DNA of 64,000 nucleotides from Streptomyces sp. SAI-135 (GCF_029893805.1 NZ_JARXYP010000001.1:620001-684000), one strand, 5' to 3'. Shown: positions 45,860 to 55,041, counted from the stretch's first letter. Notes: a model not told the origin generated them from the sequence alone. Numbers and translations are program-made.

Positions 45860-46858
45860 GGTAGGGCGCGGCAGGACAGGCGGGCGTTCAGGTACCGCTC
45901 TTACCCCACGGGCGAACAGGCGCCTGAGCTGTAGCGCACGTTCGGCCGCTACAAGGCGCGCAAGAAGGCCCGCGTGTCGGCCGAGTACACCCGCAACGCC
46001 TTCACCTGGCGCGACGGGCAGCTCACGCCGGCCAAGATGGCGCAGCCGCTGGACATCCGCTGGTCGCGCCCCCTGCCCGAGGGTGCGGAGCCGCCCACGG
46101 TGACCGTCTCCCGCGACGCGGCGGCCCGCTGCTTCGTGTCCCTGCTGTGCGAGGACACCATCGCCCCCGCCACGAGCGCGGCGGTCGGCCTGGACGCCTG
46201 GATCACCTCCCTGGTGACCCTGTCCACCAGCGAGAAGATCGCCAACCCCCGGCACGAACGCCAAGACCGCGCCCGCCTGGCCCACGCGCAGCGCGAGCCG
46301 TCGCGCAAAGCGAAGGGCTCGGCGAATCAGGCGAAAGCCCGCCGTCGTGTCGCCAAGGTCCATGCGCGGACCGCTGACCGGCGCCGCGACTTCCTGCACA
46401 AACTGACCTCGCGCATCGTCCACGAGAACCAAGTGGTCGTGATCGAGGACCTCACCGTCCGCAATCTGCTGAAGAACGGCACGCTCCCGCGCGCCCTCTC
46501 GGACGCAGCCTGGACGGACCTGCGCTCCATGCTGGAGTACAAGTGCGCCTGGTACGGGCGCGAACTCGTCGTGATCGACCGCTTCTTCCCCAGCAGCAAG
46601 CTGTGCGGAACCTGCGGCACGGTCCGCGAGAAGCTGCCGCTGAACGTCCGTGAGCGGACGTGCGAGCACTGCGGTGCCGTGCATGACCGCGACGTGAACG
46701 CGGCACACAACATCCTGGCCGCCGGGCTGGCGGCGTCTGCCTGTGGAGACGGTGTAAGACCTCAACGGGAGTCCTCCCGGACGGGGCGATCGTCGGTGAA
46801 GCAGGAACCCCAGCGGGCGACCGCTGGAATCCCACGCCTTAAACGGGGGAGGAAGTCA
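45860..46858 (+). pseudogene. tnpB: tnpB of an IS200/IS605-family element, internally deleted
   Basis: The frame begins with RQDRRAFRYRSYPTGEQAPE, then a TAG at about 45939. It then jumps to RYKARKKARVSAEYTRNAFT and continues to the end. Roughly 80 residues of the N-terminal domain of intact TnpB are missing. The rest is well preserved: RuvC aspartate in VGLDAW (codon at 46193, where the usual following G is W), glutamate in VVIEDLTV (46445), zinc ribbon CGTC/CEHC, and the final aspartate in HDRDVNAAHN (46691). The natural stop is lost, so the frame runs on antisense to the neighbouring lyase gene until 47023. No tnpA is present. Confidence 0.85.
46770..46858 (+). ncRNA. Right-end region, remnant of the TnpB guide (omega/right-end) RNA scaffold
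   Basis: It overlaps the 3' part of tnpB, as known for TnpB-associated RNAs. It contains the hairpin CCAGCGG-GCGA-CCGCTGG (46810-46827) and the terminal CCCACGCCTT...GGGGGAGGAAGTCAA segment ending at about 46855-46858. In active elements the guide would be the flanking sequence just after this end. Since tnpB is broken the RNA is probably non-functional here. Boundaries are approximate. Confidence 0.4.
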
Positions 46859-46892
46859 AACCCATACGGTCTCCTTCGGTGGGCGCAGCGGA

Positions 46893-47738
46893 TCAGCGGT
46901 AGCGTTCGCCCAGCGCGGCCCAGTCGTCGAACCCGACCGCACGGAATATGCCGAGCGGGCCGTCGCCGAGGTATGGGTCCTCGCCGCCCAGGTCGACCAG
47001 CGCGGCGGCCATCGCGGCGGTGACGGGCTGGAGCAGCGCCCCCGGGTAGATCGCCATACGGAAACCGAGCTTTTCGAGGTCGGCATCCGGGACGGCGGGG
47101 GTCCGGCCCGCGGGGACGACGTTGAACACCAACGGGGCCTGCACCTCGGCGGCGATGCGTTCGATCTCCTCCACCGATTGCGGAGCCTCGACGAAGATCA
47201 TGTCTGCCCCTTCGGCCGCGTACCGGTGGGCGCGGGTGAGGGCCTCGTCCAGTCCCGCGGGTCCGCGCGCGTCGGTCCGGGCGATGATGACGGTGTCGTT
47301 CTCCCTGGCGTCGAGGGCGGCGGCGAGCTTGCGGACGAAGTCGTCCGCGCTGATGACCGACTTGTCGGTGAGGTGCCCGCAGCGCTTGGGGAAGTCCTGG
47401 TCCTCGAGCTGGATCGCCGCGACACCGGCGCGCTCGTAGGCCCGGACCGTCCGCACGACGTGCATCGGGTTGCCGTAGCCGGTGTCGGCGTCCGCGACGA
47501 CGGGGAGCCCGCTGGCCTCGACCACGACTTCCGCACGCTCGGCCATCTCCGTCGCGGTGGCCAGACCGATGTCGGGCAAGCCGTAGCCGGCGGCCACCGC
47601 TCCGGCGCCGGTCAGGTAGGCGACCTGGAAGCCCGCACGTCGGACGAGGTGGGCGCCGATGCCGTCGTAGACCCCCGGCGCGCGGACCATGCCCGGTTCG
47701 GACAACAGCCTGCGCAGTCGGGCGGGTGCAGTGGTCAT
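46893..47738 (-). CDS. Isocitrate lyase/PEP-mutase-superfamily C-C lyase
   Basis: 281 residues from ATG 47738. Superfamily landmarks are APGVYDGIGAHLVRRAGFQV, the metal-binding VADADTGYGNP, the catalytic loop QLEDQDFPKRCGHL (KxCGH signature), IARTDARG and GADMIFVEAP. The signature cysteine points to a lyase of the methylisocitrate/dimethylmalate type rather than a phosphonate mutase. It follows LeuD on the same strand with a 20-bp gap. A hydro-lyase plus this lyase resembles the pair dimethylmaleate hydratase/2,3-dimethylmalate lyase, which yields propionate and pyruvate. That substrate is a hypothesis. Confidence 0.86.
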   Translation of the reverse strand: MTTAPARLRRLLSEPGMVRAPGVYDGIGAHLVRRAGFQVAYLTGAGAVAAGYGLPDIGLATATEMAERAEVVVEASGLPVVADADTGYGNPMHVVRTVRAYERAGVAAIQLEDQDFPKRCGHLTDKSVISADDFVRKLAAALDARENDTVIIARTDARGPAGLDEALTRAHRYAAEGADMIFVEAPQSVEEIERIAAEVQAPLVFNVVPAGRTPAVPDADLEKLGFRMAIYPGALLQPVTAAMAAALVDLGGEDPYLGDGPLGIFRAVGFDDWAALGERYR

Positions 47739-47758
47739 GGTGGTCGCCTCTCTGGTCG

Positions 47759-48343
47759 TCACGACGCCCTGGCAATCGGGACGTGCGCGAGTTCGTACGC
47801 GCGGATGGCCGCCTCGTGCTGGAGGGTCACGTCGATGCCGTCGTGCCCGTCCAGGAACCGCTGCCGGGTGTCGGCGTCCATCCGGATCGGGGCTTCGATT
47901 CCGGCTGCGCGGACGGTCAGGCCAACGAGGTCCACCGCGACGGGCAGCGCCGGGTCGGCTTCGACGGCATCCATCAGGCCGCTCACCTCGTCGTCGGCCA
48001 GCACGGCCGCAACGAGTCCGGACCGGACAGCGTTGTCGGCGAAGATGTCGCCGAAACGGGAGGCGATGACGACTGCGAAACCGTGGTCCTGCAGCGCCCA
48101 GACGGCATGCTCGCGCGACGAGCCGGAGCCGAAGTCCGCGCCGGCGAGCAGAATCGTGGCTCCGGCGTGGGCCGGATCGGCCAGCGGGAAACCAGGCTCC
48201 GCCCGCCACGCGGCGAAGAGGTGCTCGGCGAAGCCCGTCCGTGTCGTCCGCAGACAGTGCCGGGCGGCGATGATCTGGTCGGTGTCGATGTTCGTGCGAC
48301 GGATCGCCACCGCACGACCCGTGATCGAGGTGATCGGTTTCAT
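47759..48343 (-). CDS. leuD: LeuD-type small subunit of an aconitase-family hydro-lyase
   Basis: 194 residues from ATG 48343. The swivel-domain motifs are [20 protein letters not shown], the substrate loop [19 protein letters not shown], and [17 protein letters not shown]. Length and motifs equal those of 3-isopropylmalate dehydratase small subunits. It overlaps LeuC by ATGA. No other leucine biosynthesis gene is present, and it shares a strand with a C-C lyase and an uptake system. A catabolic hydratase (dimethylmaleate-, citraconate- or methylmalate-type) is therefore possible; the symbol gives family only. Confidence 0.88.
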   Translation of the reverse strand: MKPITSITGRAVAIRRTNIDTDQIIAARHCLRTTRTGFAEHLFAAWRAEPGFPLADPAHAGATILLAGADFGSGSSREHAVWALQDHGFAVVIASRFGDIFADNAVRSGLVAAVLADDEVSGLMDAVEADPALPVAVDLVGLTVRAAGIEAPIRMDADTRQRFLDGHDGIDVTLQHEAAIRAYELAHVPIARAS

Positions 48344-49737
48344 GGTGTCCCCAGGGTCGACGGCGCGGTGAGGCGGCCGGTCACCGCCGTTGCGGCCGCG
48401 GTGGTGGGCGAGACCAGGTGAGTACGGCCGCCCCGGCCTTGGCGGCCCTCGAAGTTGCGGTTGGAGGTCGAGGCGCACCGCTCCCCTGCCGCCAGGGAGT
48501 CGTCGTTCATCGCGACACACATTGAGCAGCCGGCCGTACGCCACTGCGCCCCGGCCTTGCGGAACACCTCATCGAGTCCTTCGGCTTCGGCGGCGCGTTT
48601 GACGGCGGCCGAACCGGGGACGACGAGCATGCGCACACCGGGCGCGATGCGGCGGCCGTCGAGGACCTGGGCGGCCGCCCGGAGGTCCTCGATGCGACCG
48701 TTGGTGCAGGACCCCAGGAACACCACGTCGATCGGGATCTCCCGCATCGGGGTTCCCGGAGACAGATCCATGTACGTCAGAGCCCGTTCCGCTGCTTGCC
48801 GGCCGGCTGGATCGGGTGCATCGGCCGGGTCCGGGACCGCGCCGCTCAGCTCGACGACCTGGCTCGGGTTCGTGCCCCAACTGACGTAGGGGGACAAGGT
48901 CGTCACGTCGATGTCGACACTGCGGTCGAATTCGGCATCGTCGTCGCTGCGCAGCGACTTCCACGACGCGACGGCGTCGTCCCAGGCTCTCCCGGTCGGT
49001 GCGTACGGCCTGCCGCGAAGGTACTCGACGGTCACGTCGTCGGGAGCGATCATGCCTGCCTTCGCACCCGCCTCGATCGACATGTTGCACAGCGTCAGCC
49101 GCGCTTCCATCGACATCGCCTCGACGGCGGGCCCGCGGTACTCGATCACATGACCTTGCGCACCTCCGGTGCCGATCCGGCCGATGACGGCGAGTGCCAC
49201 GTCTTTCGCCGAGACACCCGTCGGCAGCGCGCCGTGCAGCGTCACGGCCATGGCCCGAGGCTTGGCGAACGCGACCGTCTGCGTCGCCAGCACGTGCTCG
49301 ACCTGGCTGGTACCGATGCCGAAGGCGAGCGCCCCGAACGCACCGTGCGTGCTCGTGTGGCTGTCGCCGCACAGGATGACCCGGCCCGGCTGGGTGATGC
49401 CGAGTTCAGGTCCGATCACATGCACGATGCCCTGGCCCTCCGTGCCCGACCGGTGCAGCGGGATTCCGAACTCGGCGCAATTGCGCCGCAGGGCCTCCAC
49501 CATGGTCGCCGCCACCCCGGATCGCCCCAACTGACCGCGGGTGGGGACCACATGGTCCTCGGTGGCGAGCGTGAGGTCGGGCCGGCGGACGGTGCGACCG
49601 GCGAGGCGCAGGCCTTCGAACGCCTGCGGGCTCGAGCCTTCGTGGAGCAGGTGGAAGTCGACGTAGAGCAGATCGCTGCCCGCGGCGCCGCGGTGCACCA
49701 CGTGGGCGTCCCAGATCTTGTCCAGCAGGGTTGCCAT
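48340..49737 (-). CDS. leuC: LeuC-type large subunit of an aconitase-family hydro-lyase
   Basis: 465 residues, the normal LeuC length. It is collinear with E. coli LeuC: DAHVV near the N-terminus, [39 protein letters not shown] with the first cluster cysteine, and [20 protein letters not shown] with the other two. It ends [20 protein letters not shown]. The [4Fe-4S] cluster and substrate residues are all present, so isopropylmalate dehydratase itself cannot be excluded. It starts 2 bp after the IclR stop, implying co-translation with the regulator. This arrangement is unusual for a biosynthetic leuCD. Confidence 0.9.
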   Translation of the reverse strand: MATLLDKIWDAHVVHRGAAGSDLLYVDFHLLHEGSSPQAFEGLRLAGRTVRRPDLTLATEDHVVPTRGQLGRSGVAATMVEALRRNCAEFGIPLHRSGTEGQGIVHVIGPELGITQPGRVILCGDSHTSTHGAFGALAFGIGTSQVEHVLATQTVAFAKPRAMAVTLHGALPTGVSAKDVALAVIGRIGTGGAQGHVIEYRGPAVEAMSMEARLTLCNMSIEAGAKAGMIAPDDVTVEYLRGRPYAPTGRAWDDAVASWKSLRSDDDAEFDRSVDIDVTTLSPYVSWGTNPSQVVELSGAVPDPADAPDPAGRQAAERALTYMDLSPGTPMREIPIDVVFLGSCTNGRIEDLRAAAQVLDGRRIAPGVRMLVVPGSAAVKRAAEAEGLDEVFRKAGAQWRTAGCSMCVAMNDDSLAAGERCASTSNRNFEGRQGRGGRTHLVSPTTAAATAVTGRLTAPSTLGTP

Positions 49738-49739
49738 CG

Positions 49740-50534
49740 CTACGCCGTCGCCTCACTCGTAGTGCCCGGTGCCCGCCCGGCCGGGGCACCGTCGTAGCCG
49801 AGGCGGCGCGACAGCGCCCGGGCGGCGTCGCCGATGAGTGGACCGAAGTCCTCGGCCGCCGCACGGTCGAGCCGGGAGGAGGGGCCGCCGACGGCGATGG
49901 CCGCCACGACCGTGCCGCTCGCGTCGAACACGGGCGCGGCCAGCGAGTTGAGGCCCGTCTCGCGCTCCTCCTCGGTCAGGAGCCAACCGTTCGCCCGCGC
50001 GAACTCAAGCTGCCGGTCCAGCGCGCCCCGTGACTCGCCGGGCGCCTGCTCGGCGGTCTCGACGAGCACCGCGTTGAGCACCCGCTCGTCGTGGGCCATG
50101 AACACCTTGCCCGCCGCTCCCAGGTGCATGGGCATGAGCTGACCGACGTCACTGCGGTAGATGATCGACCGCGAGCTGAGCTTGACGATCACCGCCACCC
50201 TTGTGGTGCCGCGCCGGATGTAGAGCCCGGCCGTCTCGCCGGTCACGTCCCGCAGGTGCGCGGCCACCGGATCGGCGGCCACCAGCAGGTCCGAGCCGGC
50301 CGAGGCGGCCGACGCCCATCCGAGCACACGGAGGCCGACGCAGTACTCGTCACCCGTCCGCTGCAGGAGTTCACTGGCCACGAGGGTGCGAACCAGGCGG
50401 GCGACCGTCGAGTTGGGCATGCCCGTCATCCGCCGGATGTCGCTCAACGACAGCCGTGTCTGCCCCGGGGAGAAGCAATCAAGGACGCGGACCGCCTTCT
50501 CCATGACGAGGATCGAGGGCTGGCCTTCAGACAT
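49740..50534 (-). CDS. IclR-family transcriptional regulator
   Basis: 264 residues from ATG 50534, with GGAG 10 bases upstream; longer in-frame ATGs at 50555 and 50573 are less likely. The winged helix is [20 protein letters not shown], followed by [16 protein letters not shown]. The effector domain has the [15 protein letters not shown] and [20 protein letters not shown] motifs. IclR proteins commonly sense organic acids such as glyoxylate, pyruvate or aromatic acids. In leucine operons an IclR member (NdgR/LtbR) controls leuCD in actinobacteria, but there it is divergent. Here it lies inside a polycistronic run between the ABC permeases and leuC. Confidence 0.9.
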   Translation of the reverse strand: MSEGQPSILVMEKAVRVLDCFSPGQTRLSLSDIRRMTGMPNSTVARLVRTLVASELLQRTGDEYCVGLRVLGWASAASAGSDLLVAADPVAAHLRDVTGETAGLYIRRGTTRVAVIVKLSSRSIIYRSDVGQLMPMHLGAAGKVFMAHDERVLNAVLVETAEQAPGESRGALDRQLEFARANGWLLTEEERETGLNSLAAPVFDASGTVVAAIAVGGPSSRLDRAAAEDFGPLIGDAARALSRRLGYDGAPAGRAPGTTSEATA

Positions 50535-50601
50535 CGTTCTGCTCTCCGTTTCCATCAAATGCGTAGCGTTCATGTGCAGCGCGCACCCGAGAATAAGGTG
50601 G

Positions 50602-51423
50602 TCAAGGACGGCTCCCGCGGGGTGCCGGGCGGGGACCGAATCGGTCACTGATGCGCCTCTCGAGCCACGTGAGCAGCACGAAGGGCAGGAGGGCCAGTAG
50701 GGCGATCAGGACGATCTCCCCGGCGATGTATTCCATTCGGGCGAGGGCGACATTGCGCAGGAGCTGCTGGCCGAGCCCCGACGAGCCCGCGAACATCTCA
50801 GCGATGATCAAGCCGAGGAACGTGAACCCGAAGGTCAGCCGGAGTCCGGCCGCGACGGCGGGCATGACCGCCGGCCAGACGACCATCGGGAGAACCCGCA
50901 GGTCACCGACGCGGAGCGACGCGGCAAGCTTGAGCTGCGCCTGTGGGACCCCGCGGGCGGCCTCCGCCGCGATGAGGAACATCGGCAGCACCCCGGAGAA
51001 GAAGGCGAACGCCCCGCAGCTCAGGTTCCCCAGGCCCAGGAACACGAAGAAGATCGGAAAGAGCGTCACCTTCGGCACCGTATTGACTGCGTACGCCAAC
51101 GGCAGAGCGACCCGTGACCAGAAGGGCCGCACCCCCAGCAGGGCACCGACAACTGCGCCGACGACGGCGGCGGAGAGGTAGCTCTGGACGAGTACGCGCA
51201 GGGTGTCGAACACGCTCGCGCGAAACGACGGCTGGCCCAGCTCCGTCACGAGGCTGCGCAGGGACTGGGCGGGGGTCGGTACGACGGCCGAGTCGGCCAC
51301 CACGGCACCCGCCCACCAGACGGCGACCGCCACGAAAGCCACGACCAGGGCGGGCCCGCCACGGCCCCCGAGAGTGCGCGTTCGGCGTTTCAACGAGGGC
51401 GAGGCCTCGGCAAGGGCGGTCAT
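50602..51423 (-). CDS. ABC transporter permease, SsuC/TauC type
   Basis: 273 residues with about six hydrophobic helices (LVVAFVAVAVWWAGAVV first). The BPD_transp_1 EAA loop is EAARGVPQAQLKLAASLRVG, followed by LPMVVWPAVMPAVAAGLRLT. The start overlaps the preceding permease gene by ATGA. With the second permease it would form a heterodimeric channel for the binding protein at 53124-54140. This importer class takes up sulfonates, nitrate, pyrimidine precursors or carboxylates. Context favours a dicarboxylate-like substrate. Confidence 0.88.
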   Translation of the reverse strand: MTALAEASPSLKRRTRTLGGRGGPALVVAFVAVAVWWAGAVVADSAVVPTPAQSLRSLVTELGQPSFRASVFDTLRVLVQSYLSAAVVGAVVGALLGVRPFWSRVALPLAYAVNTVPKVTLFPIFFVFLGLGNLSCGAFAFFSGVLPMFLIAAEAARGVPQAQLKLAASLRVGDLRVLPMVVWPAVMPAVAAGLRLTFGFTFLGLIIAEMFAGSSGLGQQLLRNVALARMEYIAGEIVLIALLALLPFVLLTWLERRISDRFGPRPAPRGSRP

Positions 51424-52229
51424 CGGCTCCTCCAGTCCAGGTGGGCCGCCGCGCGGTCGACCACAGCGATCAGTACGAGTGAGAACGCGGCGACGAGGAA
51501 GATGCCGGCGTACATGTCGACGGACATGAAGCCCGCGTAGGCGGTGGAGATGAAGTGGCCGACGCCGCGCGTGGACAGGATGAACTCACTGGCCAGCACG
51601 GCGGTGATCGAGTACGCGAACCCGAGGCGGGCCCCGGCGACGATGTCAGGAAGTGCCGCAGGGAAGAGGACCAGACGCACGTACTGGGACCGGGACGTGC
51701 GGACGGCTGTCGCCAGCTTGTCCACGTTCTGGGGCACGGACGCGAACCCCAGGGAGGCATGCGTGGTGACCACGACCGCACTGAACGCGGTCGCGATCAG
51801 CAGGATCGGCATCAGATCGGTGCCGAACACGACGACCAGCAGTGGATAGAGCGCGAAGATCGGGACGGCGTAGAAGACCGACAGGTAGGGGCGCAGCGCC
51901 CGGTTCCACCACGGGTGGCCGTGCATCAGGTAACCGAGCGCGATTCCAATGACCGCGGCCGCGGTGAAGCTCACCAGCACCGAGACGCTGCTCCACAGCA
52001 GGTGCTGCGTCAGAAATCCGGGATCCACGAGCAGTTCGGCAGCCCGCTGGGCCATCGTCGTGATGGGGACCAGCTCGTAGGAGCCGTCCAGTGCGAACCG
52101 AGCCGTCAGCTCGACGGCACCGAGCGCGGCGGCCACGATGATCGTCCGCCACGCCCAGGCCGGCAGGCCGCCGGCCCTCGAACGGTCCAGCCGCAGGTAT
52201 CCGGGGGCACCCCGGCGACCGGCCCTCAT
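51420..52229 (-). CDS. ABC transporter permease, SsuC/TauC type (second)
   Basis: 269 residues from ATG 52229. It has six predicted helices (TIIVAAALGAVELTARFAL first), an EAA-like loop LGFASVPQNVDKLATAVRTS with LVLFPAALPDIVAGARLGFA, and a C-terminal AYAGFMSVDMYAGIFLVAAF. It overlaps the ATPase gene and the other permease gene by 4 bp each, so the three are tightly coupled. Two distinct permeases rather than a homodimer is a feature of the ThiXY/RibXY-like and some aromatic-acid importers of this class. Confidence 0.88.
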   Translation of the reverse strand: MRAGRRGAPGYLRLDRSRAGGLPAWAWRTIIVAAALGAVELTARFALDGSYELVPITTMAQRAAELLVDPGFLTQHLLWSSVSVLVSFTAAAVIGIALGYLMHGHPWWNRALRPYLSVFYAVPIFALYPLLVVVFGTDLMPILLIATAFSAVVVTTHASLGFASVPQNVDKLATAVRTSRSQYVRLVLFPAALPDIVAGARLGFAYSITAVLASEFILSTRGVGHFISTAYAGFMSVDMYAGIFLVAAFSLVLIAVVDRAAAHLDWRSR

Positions 52230-53068
52230 CGGGGCACTCCCATCGACGCCGAAGCCTCGGTCCGCAGCGTGGTCCAGATCCGGTCCACGGCTGCGGCCGC
52301 TTCCGGGAGGGCGAGCGTGTTCTGGGCACGTGGACGCGGCAGGTCCAGGACGATCTCGTCCAGGATGCGCCCCGGCCGGGCACTCATGACCAGGACGCGG
52401 TCGGACAGCAGGACCGCCTCCTGGATGCTGTGCGTGATGAACAGGACGCTCGCCGACAACCGTTCGACGACGGCGAGCAGTTCGAACGCCATGAGGATGC
52501 GGGTCTGTTCGTCCAGGGCGCCGAACGGTTCGTCGGCCAGGATGAGATCCGGCTCCGTGATCAACGCCCTGGCGATGGCGACCCGTTGACGCATGCCTCC
52601 GGAGAGCTGGTGGGGATGGTGGCCGGCGAACTCCGCGAGCCCGACGACGCCGAGGAGTTCCTGGGCCCGGGCACGGCGCTCCTTGCGGGGGACCTTCGCC
52701 GCCTCCAGCGGGAAGGCGACGTTGTCCAGGACGGTCCGCCACGGCAGGCACGCCGAGTCCTGGAACACGATCGCGGTGCGCTTTCGTGGCCCGGCCAGCT
52801 TCTCCCCGCCGACCTCCACCGTGCCCGCGTCAGGGACCTGCAGGCCGCCGACGATCTCCAGGAGCGTCGACTTTCCGCAGCCGCTCGGGCCCACGACCGA
52901 CACGAACTCGCCTGCTTGGAGGCGCAGGTCGACGGTTCCGAGCGCCTGCACCGGCCCGAAGGCCCGCACGACGCCCGTCGCCTCGACGTGCGCGGCTCCG
53001 GCGGGTGCGACGCCGGCGGGTGCGGCGCCGGCGGGGCGGGACGTCGTGTCCGCGTCTGTGTTCATCAT
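52226..53068 (-). CDS. ABC transporter ATP-binding protein, SsuB/TauB type
   Basis: 280 residues. An alanine/proline-rich N-terminal extension of about 25 residues precedes the domain. Walker A is GPSGCGKST, the Q loop is VFQDSACLPWRTVLDNVAFP, the signature is LSGGMRQRVAIARAL, Walker B is LILADEPFGALD, and the switch histidine is in FITHS. All key residues are intact. It powers the two following permeases and is preceded by the binding protein gene (55-bp gap). The LPWRT segment is typical of the nitrate/sulfonate/taurine subfamily. Confidence 0.92.
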   Translation of the reverse strand: MMNTDADTTSRPAGAAPAGVAPAGAAHVEATGVVRAFGPVQALGTVDLRLQAGEFVSVVGPSGCGKSTLLEIVGGLQVPDAGTVEVGGEKLAGPRKRTAIVFQDSACLPWRTVLDNVAFPLEAAKVPRKERRARAQELLGVVGLAEFAGHHPHQLSGGMRQRVAIARALITEPDLILADEPFGALDEQTRILMAFELLAVVERLSASVLFITHSIQEAVLLSDRVLVMSARPGRILDEIVLDLPRPRAQNTLALPEAAAAVDRIWTTLRTEASASMGVPR

Positions 53069-53123
53069 CGGTTCTCCGTGTCCGTGGCGGCTGGAGGGGC
53101 GAAACCTGGTTCCGGTGCGGCCG

Positions 53124-54140
53124 TCATGCGCCGCACTTGGCCGGCAGTTCGGCGGTGGCGCCGCTGGGCAGGTACGAACTGTCCAAGAAGTCGCAGTACT
53201 TGACGTCGCCCTTGAACCCGCTGACCACTGCGGCTTCGGTGGCGCGCTTCAGCGCGGCGGGGTTGAAGCCCACGTTCCAGACGTTCGACTTGATCGCACC
53301 CTGGACCACCGAGACCGCTGCCGGGACAGGCAGGTCGACGTGCTCGGCGTAGATGCGCGCAGCGGCATCCGGGTTCTGGGTGATCCACTTCGCTGCCTGC
53401 TGCCAGCCCGCGAGGACGCCACGTACCACGTCGGGGTGCTTCTTGGCGTAGGCCGGGCTGGTGGTGATGACGCTCTGCTGGAAGTCGGTGATGTACTTGC
53501 TCGTCGAGACGACCAGCTTGAACTTGTCCTCGCTGCGGCTCGCCAGCGACGGCGGCAGCCAGGCGACGTCGACGGTGCCCGCCTCCAGCAGGGCCTCGCC
53601 CTCGCCGACTCCGCCGGCGGCGATGCGCTCGGCCTTGGTGGGCAGCCCTGCCGCTTTCGGGAGCAGGAACGACAGTGCGTAGACCGAGGACCCGGGGTTG
53701 GTGTAGGCCCACTTCTTGATGTCACGAAGCTCGTTGACCCGTGTGTTGTCGGCGCGGGCGTAGAAGTCGCCCCCGTAAGGTCCCTGCGCGCCTCCTCCGA
53801 CCGCGAGCACCGGGATGCCCTGCGACGAGGCGTCAAGGACGGATTTGTATCCGATCTCGCCGATGGGGATGCCGCCGGAGAGCTGCGTCCGCAGCGTCGC
53901 GCTGCCGCCGCTTCCCGCGACGATGTTCTTGACGACCACCCCGTGGTCGGCGAAGAAGCCCTCCTTCTGGCCTACCAGCCAGGGGAGGACGTAGAACTCC
54001 GTGGCCGCCAGCACGGCGACGTCGATCGTCACCGGGTGCTTCGGGTCGGCGCTCTCGGCACCACTTCCGCCGCCGCAGCCCGCGACGACCAGCAGTGCCG
54101 AGATCACGAGGGCGGCTCGAGCCGCGAGGCTTCGACGCAT
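53124..54140 (-). CDS. ABC transporter substrate-binding lipoprotein (NMT1/TauA/SsuA type)
   Basis: 338 residues. The lipoprotein signal is RRSLAARAALVISALLVVAG followed by the lipobox cysteine (VAGC) and a GGGSG spacer. The mature fold is type II periplasmic binding, with VAVLAATEFYVLPWLVGQKE, GFFADHGVVVKNIVAGSGGS and the late segment SVVQGAIKSNVWNVGFNPAA. It is the first gene of the minus-strand run 54140-46893. The ligand is not predictable from motifs. The 178-bp divergent gap to the Sua5-like gene holds the promoters. Confidence 0.9.
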   Translation of the reverse strand: MRRSLAARAALVISALLVVAGCGGGSGAESADPKHPVTIDVAVLAATEFYVLPWLVGQKEGFFADHGVVVKNIVAGSGGSATLRTQLSGGIPIGEIGYKSVLDASSQGIPVLAVGGGAQGPYGGDFYARADNTRVNELRDIKKWAYTNPGSSVYALSFLLPKAAGLPTKAERIAAGGVGEGEALLEAGTVDVAWLPPSLASRSEDKFKLVVSTSKYITDFQQSVITTSPAYAKKHPDVVRGVLAGWQQAAKWITQNPDAAARIYAEHVDLPVPAAVSVVQGAIKSNVWNVGFNPAALKRATEAAVVSGFKGDVKYCDFLDSSYLPSGATAELPAKCGA

Positions 54141-54318
54141 GACGTCCTCCGATGACTACATCGTGGCAACCCTTGCCACGAAGCAGCATGAAGGTAGATG
54201 CTGCCTTTACCTCAAGTCAACAAGTTGGACACACTGAGGGCAGTGGATCGGCTTGCCGGGAACGGGCACCGTTCCGGAATACGGCAATGCTTCCCACATA
54301 ACGAGCAAGGAGGCTCGG

Positions 54319-55041
54319 ATGGGCAGGCACGACATCAACGCCGACGCGAAGCGCGTCTTCGACACGATCACCGCCGGTGGCGCGGTGATCCTCCCCGGCG
54401 ACATCGGGTACGGGGCCGGGGCGAGCTCACCGGAGGCACTGCAGCGGCTGTTCGTGGCCAAGCGCCGCGCTCCGCACAAGCGCCACGCGATGGTCGGCAA
54501 CTACGAGCTGCACCGGGAGGTGCACGAACTCGGCAGTCGCGAGCAGGAGATCGTCGACGCGATCACCATCGACGCGGATCTGCCGCTCACGGTCGTCGCC
54601 GCCTACCGGGCGGATCATCCCGTCGTCGCGGCGGTCGAGGCCGACACGCTGGCCGCCAGCACCGTCGGGAACACCCTCGCACTGCTGGTCAACGGCGGTC
54701 GTCTCCAGGACGAGGTGGTCCGCCTCTGTCACCAGGCAGGTCTGCCGTTCCTCGGTTCGTCCGCCAACCTCACCGGCACGGGTACCAAGTTCCGCGTCGA
54801 GGACATCCAGCAGCCGATCATCGACGCCGTGGACCTGGTCATCGACTACGGCCTCCGCAAGTACCACCACTACCGACGCTCCTCGACCATCATCGACTTC
54901 AGCACGATGGAGGTCGTCCGCATCGGAACGTGTTACGAGCTCATCAGCGACATCATGGCCACTCAGTTCGGCATCACGCTGCCCGCCGACCCGGGGCGCG
55001 ACGCCCTGCCCTCCGGTCATCTCCGCGAGCAGGCCCAGTGA
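54319..55041 (+). CDS. Sua5/YciO/YrdC-domain protein (divergent paralogue)
   Basis: 240 residues from ATG 54319, with AAGGAGG 5 bases upstream. The YrdC fold is recognised from GGAVILPGDIGYGAGASSPE, the basic motif LFVAKRRAPHKRHAM, and LPFLGSSANLTGTGTKF, the family SxN motif. The central nucleotide loop reads LPLTVVAAYRADHP and STVGNTLALLV rather than the usual TVAVR-P. Housekeeping TsaC makes threonylcarbamoyl-AMP for tRNA. This divergent stand-alone copy beside a catabolic ABC operon may instead handle another carbamoyl or carboxy-adenylate reaction. The family call is firm, the function is not. Confidence 0.78.
   Translation: MGRHDINADAKRVFDTITAGGAVILPGDIGYGAGASSPEALQRLFVAKRRAPHKRHAMVGNYELHREVHELGSREQEIVDAITIDADLPLTVVAAYRADHPVVAAVEADTLAASTVGNTLALLVNGGRLQDEVVRLCHQAGLPFLGSSANLTGTGTKFRVEDIQQPIIDAVDLVIDYGLRKYHHYRRSSTIIDFSTMEVVRIGTCYELISDIMATQFGITLPADPGRDALPSGHLREQAQ

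Noticed and set aside
46860..47023. Extension of the tnpB reading frame beyond the element's right end
   Set aside because: The right-end sequence stops near 46858; the rest is antisense to the lyase gene and reflects loss of the natural stop.
47178..48371. 397-codon plus-strand open frame opposite the lyase and LeuD genes
   Set aside because: Spans two well-supported minus-strand genes and shows no domain or start signal.
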